Part shown: positions 1-11,100 of the stretch, in pieces | Position numbering within the stretch: the first letter of the stretch is position 1 | Layout: each line of letters opens with the position of its first letter | Source of the DNA: Paracyclopina nana | Taxonomy: Eukaryota; Arthropoda; Copepoda; Cyclopoida; Cyclopettidae | Direction of reading: 5' to 3' | Assembly: GCA_019096065.1 (NCBI GenBank) | Contig: JAGUCH010000003.1 | Coordinates: 2,604,001 to 2,668,000, forward strand | DNA: 64,000 nucleotides | The notes under the pieces: model-generated | Told to the model about the DNA's origin: nothing | Seen by the model: the letters and a program-made list of their open reading frames with translations, nothing else | The model's database searches: none | Translations under genes and position numbers: made by a program

Positions 1-64
1 TTGCGTAAAAAAGCCCTAATACCGTTGCCCATCCCAAAAACAGCAGGATTTCTAATGTCATCAT
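1..64 (-). CDS. N-terminus of an unidentified membrane protein (partial, runs off left edge)
   Basis: Reading leftward, two consecutive ATG codons open a frame that stays open to the window edge. It encodes about 20 residues, beginning M-M-T-L-E and continuing with a run of Leu, Phe, Val, Gly and Trp that would suit a signal anchor or first membrane helix. It lies about 300 bp downstream of the PWWP2-like gene on the same strand. Twenty codons are not enough to identify a family, and a chance ORF cannot be excluded. Confidence 0.35.
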   Translation of the reverse strand, partial: MMTLEILLFLGWATVLGLFYA

Positions 65-364
65 AATGATTACTCTTGAAGAAAACAAAATTGCTTTGAG
101 TATTTTGAATATAAAAATACGTGCTAATATTTACCTTTACTGTAAGGGTATATTGCCACTGTAATGCAGTTAAAGCTACTGAACCTGGAAGCTAACCGAA
201 CAAGGTACCTGTTATACAAGTACCAAGATAAGAATATCATTATGATTTATCTCCAAGAGAAATTCGCGTAAAACCGGACTTAAAGCTGTGTTTTAAAGGT
301 AGTGATCATCAAAGAAAAATAGCATGAATTGGTACACCGGAAAAATTGAGTTTATTACTCAATT
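65..364. other. intergenic stretch, 3' flank of the PWWP2-like gene
   Basis: AT-rich sequence between the PWWP2-like stop codon and the putative membrane-protein start. I see no coding exon, repeat or RNA gene in it. It presumably holds the 3' UTR of the gene to its right and the promoter of the gene to its left. Confidence 0.5.
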
Positions 365-1711
365 CTATGAAACACAATGAACCGGGCTGGCAAGTTGATT
401 GCTGGCAGAGCCAGCGTTTGCCTCAATTGTAGGAGTCAGTTGGTGAAAGTATCTCAGAGCAAGCTGAATTGCGCTGTCGAAACTGGGATGTCGCTCTGCC
501 TCGGCCTTAACCCGTTGATCCTGCAAATGAAACAGAGTGAAAGAGCTTTTTGGCTTGTTTTTAGCGAGAACCTACATCGATAAGCTCCATTAATGGCTTG
601 ACTCTTTTGGTAACGACAATGTCAGCAGATGGTCCGAACAATTTGACCCTCGTGCTGTCAGATGAAAAGGCCAAAATCTTGGCTGGCCACCAATTTTGGT
701 CATTGAATGGGTCCAAATTAGCCCATACCACATCACTAATACTGAACTTGTTGACTTCTGCATGAATTTGTTTCCGCCGCTGGAGTTTTTTAAGCTTTTT
801 TGCCTCCCTTTTAGCTCTCTTGACAGCTTTCTTGGATGCTCTATCACACCCCTCAGCAGGCTTAAAATCGTTGCTCAAAAGCTTGATTTTCTTTGGAGCC
901 TCTTGATCAAAAATGGTCTCATCCCACAAATCTTCCATTGAGCCTATGACGCTTCTCTTCCTCCTCAAACTCCTCTTTTCATCCTTGATCTTGGCCGGAG
1001 GATTGGTGTCAACAATATGAGATGATGTTTCGTCAATATGACTCTTTGCAATTATCCTAATTTTCAGTGGCAAACTGGCAACATCACTTGACTCCCGAAT
1101 GTGCAGCGTCTTTTTTTCAAACTTTTTGATCTCCTTCTCTTGCAGACGTTTTAACTTGGGCACCAAAGTGAACGTTTTCACACACAGATCGTTGAAAAGC
1201 TTACCACGATACTTGCTATTATCGGACAAGGCTTTGCTTGCCCTTGAATCTTGATGGCTGACACTTCGACCATTTTCAGAGCAGACACTTTTACAGCTAT
1301 GACACAACACTTGTCTGGCGCGAAGGCGAATTTGACGTCGCCTCTGAAGAATGGATGATGTCAGCTTGAGCTTGTCAGCCGAGGTTTTTTCTTGATTGAA
1401 GTAAGTATGGCGATTGGAGAGGGTCGAAAAAAAGGACTCTGTTCTGTAATCACGGGGGTTGTCATCGACCAATTGACTCTTGAATTCACTCTGCGACTCG
1501 AGATTTCTGCTAATCAAAAATCAAATTATAGCTTTTCACGAGCATTAAAAGTCGATTACCTTGAAGAGAGCAAAAGAGCGCCTTGGAAAGTTTGATTGTC
1601 AGAGTCCTCAAAAGACACAACAATCATGTTTGGAAAGCGTTGAAGAATTTGGCATTGAATGGCCTCTCCGGGGGCTAAAAAAGCCGCTGGTGGGCTTAGC
1701 AACTCGCCCAT
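365..1711 (-). CDS. PWWP2-like PWWP-domain chromatin protein
   Basis: Three exons (1560-1711, 576-1506, 365-520) join in frame to 412 codons. Exon 1 starts at an ATG and encodes a short conserved block (VVSFEDSDNQTFQGALL) resembling the N-terminal motif of vertebrate PWWP2A/B. The middle is basic and Lys/Arg-rich, with CHSC-type cysteines near residue 110. The C-terminal 90 residues form a PWWP domain: VVWAN then NWWPAKIL as the PWWP equivalent, followed by the helical tail encoded by exon 3 (SFDSAIQLALRYF). PWWP domains bind methylated histone tails and DNA, and PWWP2 proteins associate with H2A.Z and NuRD-type complexes. Both introns are 53-55 nt. The in-frame stop just upstream of exon 2 and matching phases support the exon 1 join. 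The assignment to PWWP2 rather than another PWWP family is inferred from the two-block layout. Confidence 0.72.
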
Positions 1712-2188
1712 GACTGCTTAAAAAATCATTTCACTGACTAAATAGCGTTTTAGTGGACTCTTGGATTTATCATTTATGCAGTTCAGCAGTTGTGCTCTCC
1801 AAAACAAATCCAGCTGACGGGTGACTCGCTACAGCAGAAGAAACCAGATCGAAAAAGTATGTCGAGCTGATACTTAATTTTGTATAATAACTTAATTTCT
1901 GATTGTGGAAAGCAAATGTTGCTACTAAAATTAGGTTCTTTTTGAAAATTATTTCAAGCATAAAAATAATTTTTCAATTGCTCAAAAAATATCTTTTATA
2001 ATATGATAATAATTTTGATTACTGGCCTTAAAAAAATTACTTGCTCTTGATGACATTAATTTAACCAGTTCAAGCGGATGCATCAGCTCAAACCTCTTTT
2101 TTTATACCTTCATCAAAAGTGATTTGATAGCAAGTGACCTTTAAACTCGACCTTATCTTTGCTAGCTTGTTTATACTCATGCCAAGTA
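1712..2188. promoter_or_regulatory. divergent intergenic region between the PWWP2-like gene and TMEM135
   Basis: The two flanking genes start outward from this 477-bp AT-rich stretch, so it should contain both promoters. I cannot point to a specific TATA box or initiator with confidence, and I see no coding sequence in it. Confidence 0.5.
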
Positions 2189-5100
2189 ATGGGATCCAGC
2201 TATAGCAAACTTTTCAGGACAATTCCTTATTCCTGCTATGAGCTTGGTCACACATGGAATCCAAGCTGTACTGGTGCTACTGTTGAAGTTGGCCTTATTT
2301 GTTTGGAAGAAGCTCTTAAGATTTATACCACAGTCTACACCGTAAATATAATTTAATTTTTTAGATGTAGAGTTTATGTCGCTTACATTTAATAACTCCT
2401 GTGAGTTCTTTATTGGGGTATACTGCCTAAAGGCACCAAGGGCAAAGGCATTATGATTAAAGGCTCCCTGATAAAAAGCGCTCTGACGAAAGGCATAATG
2501 GGCAAAGGCAACATTGGCTAAGGGTCCTACTAAAAGGCACACAATGCCCACAATTGGCACACAATGCCCACAATACCCACAAGGCACACAACCGGCACAC
2601 AATTACTAAAAGGCACACATCAAATTTTAAAAAAAAGTAATTGATTCGTAAAAGTAAGTTGGAAAGTGGTTGCATGTTTTTAGCTTAGAAATGTGCCAAA
2701 TATAAAAGTACCATTTTAAAAATTCAAGGAATCACAATTTAGCTAATATTATTAAACATAAGATAATTTGATGCAGCTTCCAAAAATGTAAAAAAAAATT
2801 TTCGACTTTCCTTTGCACACAATGATGGCACACATTGGCGCACAATGGCACACAAAATTAACAACCCAAGCACATGATCCAATTAGTTTGCTTTTTTACT
2901 CCATGTGTGCCTTTTAGTAATTGTGTGCCATCATGGCATACAATGGCACACAATGGCACACAATGGCACACAATGGCACACAATGGCACACAAAGGCACA
3001 CAATGGGCCACAATGGCCCACAATGGCCCACAATGGCTCACAGTTGCACATAATGGCACACAATGATGGCACACAATGGCCCACAATGGCTCACAATGAT
3101 GGTACACAATGGCCGGTTGAAACGGCAGCCTTTTGTACAACACACTACATAAGGCTTGCTACAAATCAAAGTCAGAAAATTATTGCATTTACATTTTCTG
3201 GCATTGCTTTGCTGAGATAATGCCACACAATTTCGGCAATTACAGCTAAATCAATTGTTTCAATTGTTGTTAACAACAAAAGCACACAAAAGCACATATT
3301 GGCACACAATGATGGCACACATCGGCACACAATGGCACATAATGGCACACAATGGCACACAACGGCACACGATGATGGAAAACTAATAGCACACTTTTGT
3401 TTTTAGCTTAGCTGTGTGCCAAATATGAAATTAGCTTTTAAAATTATAAAGAATAATAATTTGGCTTTTATTATTTAATTGAAAAAAAAGATACTTTGGG
3501 AGAGCTTCCAAAAATGTAAACAGAATAATTTTCTGACTTTGCTTAGCTGAGATAATGAGATAATTACCGCTAAATCCATTGTTATTAACAACCCAAGCAC
3601 ATGATCCAATTAGTTTGCTTTTTTACTCTTTGTGTGCCTTTTAGTAATTGTGTGCCATCATGGCACACAATGGCACACAATGGCACACAATGGCACACAA
3701 TGGCACACAATGGCACACAATGGCACACAAAGGCACACAAAGGCACACAACGGAAAGGGGTTGCTTGTTTTTAACTTAGCTGTGCCACAAAAATGAAATA
3801 AGCTTTTAAAATTACAAAGAATTATAATTCGGCTAATCTTATTGAACAGAAAATAAAGATAATTTGGGGGATCCTCCAAAAATGTAAACGAAATAATTGT
3901 CTGACATTGCTTTGCTGAGATAATCGCAAAATTCGGGCAATTACTGCAAAATCCATTGCTGTCATCAATCCATGTAATGATGATTAGTGAGTAAACCTAG
4001 CATACTCAATCTCAGCAGCAGGCCCTATGTAGTGCGTTCTACACAAGGCTGCCGTTTCATTCAAAATTCGAAAAATGGTCCAATTTTTTATTTGCTTACA
4101 GTTTTGGAAACCATAGAGCATATACTACATTTTTTATCAGTGAGAAAACTCAGCATTTCTGCATTTTGACTCCGTAAATCTCAGCAGCAGGCCTAATGTA
4201 ATGCAGTACTTAAGGCTGCCGTTTTAACCATTTAATCAATGCCAAAAATCAAAAAATGGTCCGATTTTTGATCTGTTTACAGTTTTGGAAACCAGTGAGC
4301 ATACACTCCATTTTTATAAGTGAGAAAACTCAGCATCTCTGCATTTTGACTCAGTAAATCTCAGCAGCATGCCTTATGAAGTGCGTTGTAAAAAGGCTGT
4401 CGTTTAAACGGGCCATTGTGTGCCATGATTGTGTGCCATTGTGTCCCATTATGTGCCATTGTAAGCCATTGTGTGCCATTATGTGCCATGATTGTGTGCC
4501 ATGATTGTGTGCCATCATTGTGCGGTATGATTGTGTGCCGTCATTGTGTGTCATAATGTGCCATTGTGGGCCATTCTTGGTTTGTGTGCTACTTTAGCTA
4601 CATTGGATTAATTGCCCAAATTTTTGCATTACCTCAGCAATGCAGAGTCAGTAAATTATTCTATTTACATTTGAAAGCAATTTTCATTCTGAGTACACAC
4701 CATTCACACAAAAATGTCTTTGCAATAATTGCCCAAATTTTGGAATTATCTCAGCAAAGTGGTCACAAAAGTGGTCACAACAGTGGTCACAAAAGTGGTC
4801 ACAACAGTGGTCACAAAAGTGGTCACAAAAGTGGTCACAAAAGTGGTCACAAAAGTGGTCACAAAAGTGGTCACAAAAGTGGTCACAAAAGTGGTCACAA
4901 AAGTGGTCACAAAAGTGTGCTATTAGTTTGCCATCATTGTTTGGCATCATTGTTTGCCATTGTGAGCCGTTGTGTGCCATTGTGTGACTTTGTGTGCCTT
5001 TGTGTGTCATTGTGTGCCATTGTGTACCATTGTGTGCCGTTGTGTGCCGTTGTGTGTCATTGTGTTCAGTTGTGTGCTATTGTGTGCCAATGTCTACTAG

Positions 5101-8100
5101 CCAAATTTTAACTCCTTATATTTTTAAAAGCAACTCTCATGTTGGCACTCAACAAGCGCACAGTCAGAAAATTAATTTCTTTACATTTTCGGAACTACAT
5201 TTTCACAATAGTGGTCACAAAAGTGGTCGAAAAAGTGGTCACAAAAGTGGTCACAAATATGGTCAGAAAAGTGGTCACAAGATTGGTTACAAAAGTGGTC
5301 ACAAAAGTGGTCATAAAAGTGGTCACAAAATTGGTAATAAAAGTGGTTACAAAGTGGTTACAAAAGTGGTCAGAAAAGTGGTCACAAGAGTGGTCACAAA
5401 AGTGGCCACAAAAGTAGTCAGAAAAGTGGTCACAAAATAGGTCACAAAAGTGTGCTATTGGTTTGCCATCATTGTGAGCCATTGTGTGCCATTGTGTGCC
5501 ATTGTGTGCCATTGTGTGCCGTTGTGTGCCATTGTGTGCCATTGTGTGCCATTGTGTGCCATTGTGTGCCATTGTGTGCCATTGTGTGCCATTGTGTGCC
5601 ATTGTGTGCCATTGTGTGCCATTGTGTGCCGTCATTGTGTGCCATTGTGTGCGTTTGTTGTTAACAACAATGAAGTTAACCGTAATTGCCCGAATTTTTG
5701 CATTATCTCAGCAAAGCAAAGTCAGAAAATTAATTTGTTTACATTTTTTGAAACTGAATCAAATTATCATTATTTTATGTTGAATAGTGGAAGCCAAATT
5801 TTAATTCCTTATATTTTTAAAAGTAACTTTCATGTTGGCACACAACAAGCACACAAAGGTCGTAGCAGTAATTGCCCGAATTTTTGTATTATCTCAGCAA
5901 AGCAAAGTCAGAAAATTAATTTTTTTACATTTTCTGAAACTGCATCAAATTATCTTCATTTTATGTTACATAGTGAAACCCAAATTTTAATTCCTTATAT
6001 TTTTAAAAGTAACTTTCATCTTGGCATACAACAAGCACACAAAGGTCGTAGCAGTAATTGCCCGAATTTTTACATTATCTCAGCAAAGCAAAGTCAGAAA
6101 AATAATTTGTTTACATTTTCGGAAACTGCATCAAATTATCTTTATTTTTTGTTACATAGTGAAACCCAAATTTTAATTCCTTATATTTTTAAAAGTAACT
6201 TTCATCTTGGCATACAACAAGCACACAAAGGTCGTAGCAGTAATTGCCCGAATTTTTACATTATCTCAGCAAAGCAAAGTCAGAAAAATAATTTGTTTAC
6301 ATTTTCGGAAACTGCATCAAATTATCATTATTTTATGTTTAATAGTGAAACCCAAATTTTAATTGCTTATATTTTTTAAAAGTAACTTTCATCTTGGCAC
6401 ACAACAAGCACACAAAGGTCGTAGCAGTAATTGCCCGAATTTTTACATTATCTCAGCAAAGCATAGTCAGAAAATTAATTTGTTTACATTTTTGGAAACT
6501 GCATCAAATTATCATTATTTTATGTTTAATAGTGAAACCCAAATTTTAATTGCTTATATTTTTAAAAGTAACTTTCATCTTGGCACACAAAAAGCACACA
6601 AAGGTCGTAGCAGTAATTGCCCGAATTTTTACATTATCTCAGCAAAGCAAAGTCAGAAAATTAATTTGTTTACATTTTTGGAAACTGCATCAAATTATCA
6701 TTATTTTATGTTTAATAGTGAAACCCAAATTTTAATTGCTTATATTTTTAAAAGCAACTTACATGTTGGCACACAACACGCATACTTAATTCTCTGCGGT
6801 AATTGACCAAATTTTGTCATGATCTCAGCAAAACAAATTAAGAAAATTAATTTAATTACATTTTCGGAAACTGCAGTAAGTTATTTTTATTTATTTTTTT
6901 CGAACTGCCCCGATGAGCGACTGAAGCGCCACTCTGTGCTAAAATACCGCAACTAAGTTCCACTAAGGCAGTTGTGTGCCATAGTGTGTAATTGTGTGCC
7001 ATAGTGTACCATTGCGGGCCGTTGTGTGCCATTTTGTGGGCATCATTGTGTGCCATTGTGCACAATCATAGTGTGTCATTGTCTGCCTTTTGTGCCATCA
7101 TGTGCAATTGTTAGCCATTGTGTGCCATTGTGCACCATCATTATGTGTCAGTGTCTGCCTTTTTTTCTATTGTTAGCCATTATATGTCTTCATGGGCTGT
7201 TGTGTGCCATTGTGTGCCAATGCGGGCAGTTGTGTGCCGTTGTGTACTGTTGCAGGCCGTTGTGTGCCATTGTGTGCCATTGTGTGCCATTGTGTGCCAT
7301 TGTGTGCCATTGTGTGCCATTGTGTGCCATTGTGTGCCATTGTGTGTCATTGTGTGCCATTGTGTGCCATTGTGTACAATTGTGTGCCATCATTGAGTGC
7401 AATTGTGTGCAAAGGTCTCAACAGTAATTGCCTAAATTTTGGCATTATCTAAGCAATGCAAAGTCAGAGAAAATTAGTCAGTTTATTGAAAGATGCATCA
7501 AATTATCTTTATTTTTTGTTAAATAGTAAAAGCCAAATTCTATTTTTTTATAATTTTAAAAGCTACTTTTTTTGGCACACAGCTAAGCTAAAAATCATGG
7601 CTCCTAATTCCAAAAATTTTCGCAAACACTGTATAGCTTACATTTAGGAATCAATTATTTTTTTTTTTAAATTTGATGTGCGCCTTTTAGTAATTGTGTG
7701 CCGATTGTGTGCCTTGTGGGTGGTGTGGGCATTGTGTGCCAATTGTGGGCATTGTGTGCCTTTTAGTAGGAGCGTTGGCTAAAGGCACAAATTGTCAAAG
7801 GCACCTTTAAGCAATAAAGGTGAGTCACTCATAATGAATAGGTGGGGAAGATGCGCGCGCGTGTTATAACGATTGCGGAAAATCAGGGAAACTTTAGGCG
7901 GCAAAACAGTGCTATTTTCCGCATTTCTGTATGTTTTTGTCAGTTGGACTTACTGCTGTGCAAGAGAAATGTCTTGGCAATCCAAACAAGAAGACTTTCA
8001 AAAGATGCTACAAAAGGCTTAAAATGCAGAAAGCCAATCTTATGAAAAATCTTCATGCGCACAAAACTGATTTGGAAACTTTCATGAAAGCAATTGGCAA

Positions 8101-11100
8101 CTCTGAAAGGGGATTCCTTGATGGCAATTGCTTCATAAATAAAGCCAGAGTCTTCAGAAGTTTTCTTACCCACAACTGAGAGCACTTCAAATAGTGAGCT
8201 TAAGCGCAAAAATCGTGATCTTTCATACATTGACCAATCAAATATCATTTCCCAAAAACGTCGACGCAAATGCTAATTCTGCTGTCAGATTTTTTACAAA
8301 CAGACAAATAAATTTGTGATACCATTTTTTCTTTTAGTGCCATTTTAGTTAAGTTGCCTTTTACCAGTGTTGCTTTTGCCCACTATGCCTTTAAGCAGCG
8401 TGCTTTTTATCAGGGAGCCTTTAATCATAATGCCTTTGCCCCTGGTGCCTTTACCCAGTAGAGCCCTTTATTGTGCAAAAAGTCATGATTACAAGCTCGT
8501 AGCTACTGTAACATAGAAATTGTAGGCAACAAATAAAGCTCCAAGGAAAAAGAGCAGTTCAGGTGTCATGACTACTGCTTTAGCTGTTCTGCAAAGTAGT
8601 AAAAAAGTGACATTATGCTATTTTAAAGGAGTTTTACATGATGAGTTAAGTACCTGTACTTAGGTGTCTGTTTGTCAACTTCTATAACAGGGTACTAAGA
8701 ATTGTTGCTGATTTTGCAGTGTAACTGTGCTGCAACTTCTACCTGAAGAAGTGTCTCAAACTCATAAGCAACGGTATCACAAAATATATGCATCATTTTT
8801 TCACTTAGATGTTCTACATACCATGATGGTATAATTGTAAAATAACAGATACAGATCTGCCAGCAAAAAAATAGGTTTAAACACATAAAGATGAAAGCAA
8901 GTTAGAAGCTTTATCCCGACAAAATGATATTCTTCAATGTTAATCAGATCTCGGCTACTTTCAGTCAGATTAAGGAAAAAGGAGGCAAAGCTTGCACTTA
9001 GAAGTGTGTCTGCAAGCTCAAGTCTAAATATACGAAAAAGTCACACTCTGTGACTTATAAGCAAACACATTTAGCATGTTTTTGGGGTGTATGTTATTTT
9101 ACAGAGCTTCCCGAATGGTAAGGTTCCTGGTATTGCGCTGTTGTTCCATAATACATTTTCAATTGTGTAAGTCAATGTTTGTCAGCCTTCCTGAGAACTC
9201 TACTAAATTGGTGTGGTCTGGCTGACAATGACACCTACAGATAACTTTTCTAGCATAAACACAATAGCTCTACATAAATATATAGATCATAGCTTATGCG
9301 TATACAAATCTGTAATTTCATGGCTAGCAATAACGATAATGCTCCTTTCCTGGCTGGATGCATGCTAATTTGCACTACTTTGCAGTTTTCCCTGTTATTG
9401 CGCGGACGAGTTCCAAGCCAAGCAACTCTGGTGACCTTGCTAAAAAATATTATTCGATCATCAGCCTTCCTCTCCTACAATGCTTTCTACTTTGTCTGGG
9501 CTTTTTGCTCCTTTAGGTAAGTAGTTGCCCTAAGTTTTGGCTGAATAAGCACCCAGGGGAAATGAGTCCCTTAAGTCTTCGTGTTCAAATGACACGGAAA
9601 AATTGGTGATTATTGTATGGGTAGCTTGGATAATTAAATATAGCTTCAAGACTTTCCTTTTCTGTTCGTAGGTTATTTGCAGCATTTTTATTTTTCATAA
9701 GACGTAACAAATTTGAATGTTTTAAGTCCTACGGTGTTTTGCATTCATGTTTTGCGTGATAGGAAACTGATCTACAACCACAACTACTACACTTTCGGAT
9801 TGTTATCAGCCTGGATAGCCAGCTTTCTGGCCATTTTTGTCGAAAGGCCTCATCGAAGGTCACTGTTGGCCACCTATGTTTGTAATGTGGTATGACAGCT
9901 ATTTGAGTCACTAGCGATTTCCGCATGAATTTTGTTGATTTCAGGCAACAGAGTCGCTCATTTCAAGCGGTGGCTTTCCAAGAATTCCAAATGGTGAATC
10001 AGTCGTGTTTGGCCTTGTCAGTTCAGTTTTGCTTTACTTGTACAGAAAGAGGCCTTCGTCAAGGGCTGACAACATTGATGGATTGGGCAACAACAAAGAC
10101 TTCATTTTCGGCATCATCAGGTCAGTTGGAAAATATAATGCATAATAACTCGCGCGTGTACAAAAATCGTGCAATTTTATAGGTTTTTAATTGGAAAGCC
10201 CGAGGAAGGCTCAGCAGCTCTTGTTTACAGCCCTCTGCACAGTTCTGGGCTTTCTTTGCAAAAGGTAGCCGGATATTGCAGCCAGTTTCCGGCCTCGGTG
10301 AAAAACATTCTCCTTTGCTGTGGACGACCAAAGTGCTGTCCCCACCAGGATGAGCCTTGCTTGCTCTACGCCTTCAAAGTACAGCTTTCCATTTCTAACT
10401 GCTTCCATTACGTGAAAATACTAATGATTAGGGTTTCATGGTTCCAATGATACTCGCGACTGCTGGACAATTCGGCCTCAGTGTGGTAAAGAAGAAGCAC
10501 TCAACTAATGCAAGACCTGGCCTCTTTCTAGGTGCTTTCGTAGGACTTTTCAAGGTAGGTTACATAAGCGAGAACAAGCAAAGATTTGTTGTTGCCATTT
10601 GGCGGAAATTTCAAGTGTTGCCGTGCATTCTGAATACACATTTGCCAATCGCTCGCCAAAAATGCCAAAATGTCAGCACAGCCAAAAGTCCAAGTCTGGC
10701 AACACTTTTCCACGTTTAACTGGCGCCAACCCGAGAATATGACGTTATTGACGTAAAAACGAGTGAACAAACCACAGCATAGTGTTATGCAATCATTGCA
10801 GTACGCTATATTTATTTGCAGTTATTGACTTGCTTGACCCGGTCAATCATGAATGAAGATGCCGCCGAAGCCGCCATTCCCATAGGCTTTATAGCAGGCT
10901 TTTTCTCCTCGCTTCTCTACCCCAGCCTCAGCCTGTCCATTTATGCGCTTTGGAAGACTGCCGAGGTAAACAGCACATTATTGAAATTGTCATCGGCTGA
11001 CGTCACATTTATTGGTTTTACTGCAGATATTGTGCCGAAAGGGCGTGACGACCGGAAAAATGGCTAAAATTCCATTTGCCACAGAATTGCTCTATGCGAC

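Larger units (their letters stand above)
2415..8466. mobile_element. 6-kb terminal-inverted-repeat element with TTTATT target duplication, inside TMEM135 intron 1
   Basis: The left end (GGGGTATACTGCCTAAAGGC) and the reverse complement of the right end (GGGCTCTACTGGGTAAAGGC) are imperfect inverted copies. Similarity continues for more than 100 bp, including a block of about 30 nt (GGCAAAGGCATTATGATTAA and onward) that looks identical. The hexamer TTTATT flanks both sides (2409-2414 and 8467-8472), as expected for a target-site duplication. The inside consists almost wholly of tandem arrays: GGCACACAAT units on the left, their reverse complement on the right, 12-bp GTGGTCACAAAA arrays, and a 186-bp array. 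No transposase is visible, so the copy is non-autonomous. A 6-bp duplication does not fit hAT, mariner or Harbinger; the superfamily is unassigned. Confidence 0.72.

Noticed and set aside
4758-5450. CRISPR-like regularly spaced repeats
   Set aside because: These are head-to-tail 12-bp and 10-bp tandem repeats without unique spacers, in an animal genome.
5450-6379. 309-codon ORF across the repeat arrays
   Set aside because: It is open only because the 186-bp monomer is divisible by three and the decamer lacks stops in one frame; no protein family or codon bias supports it.
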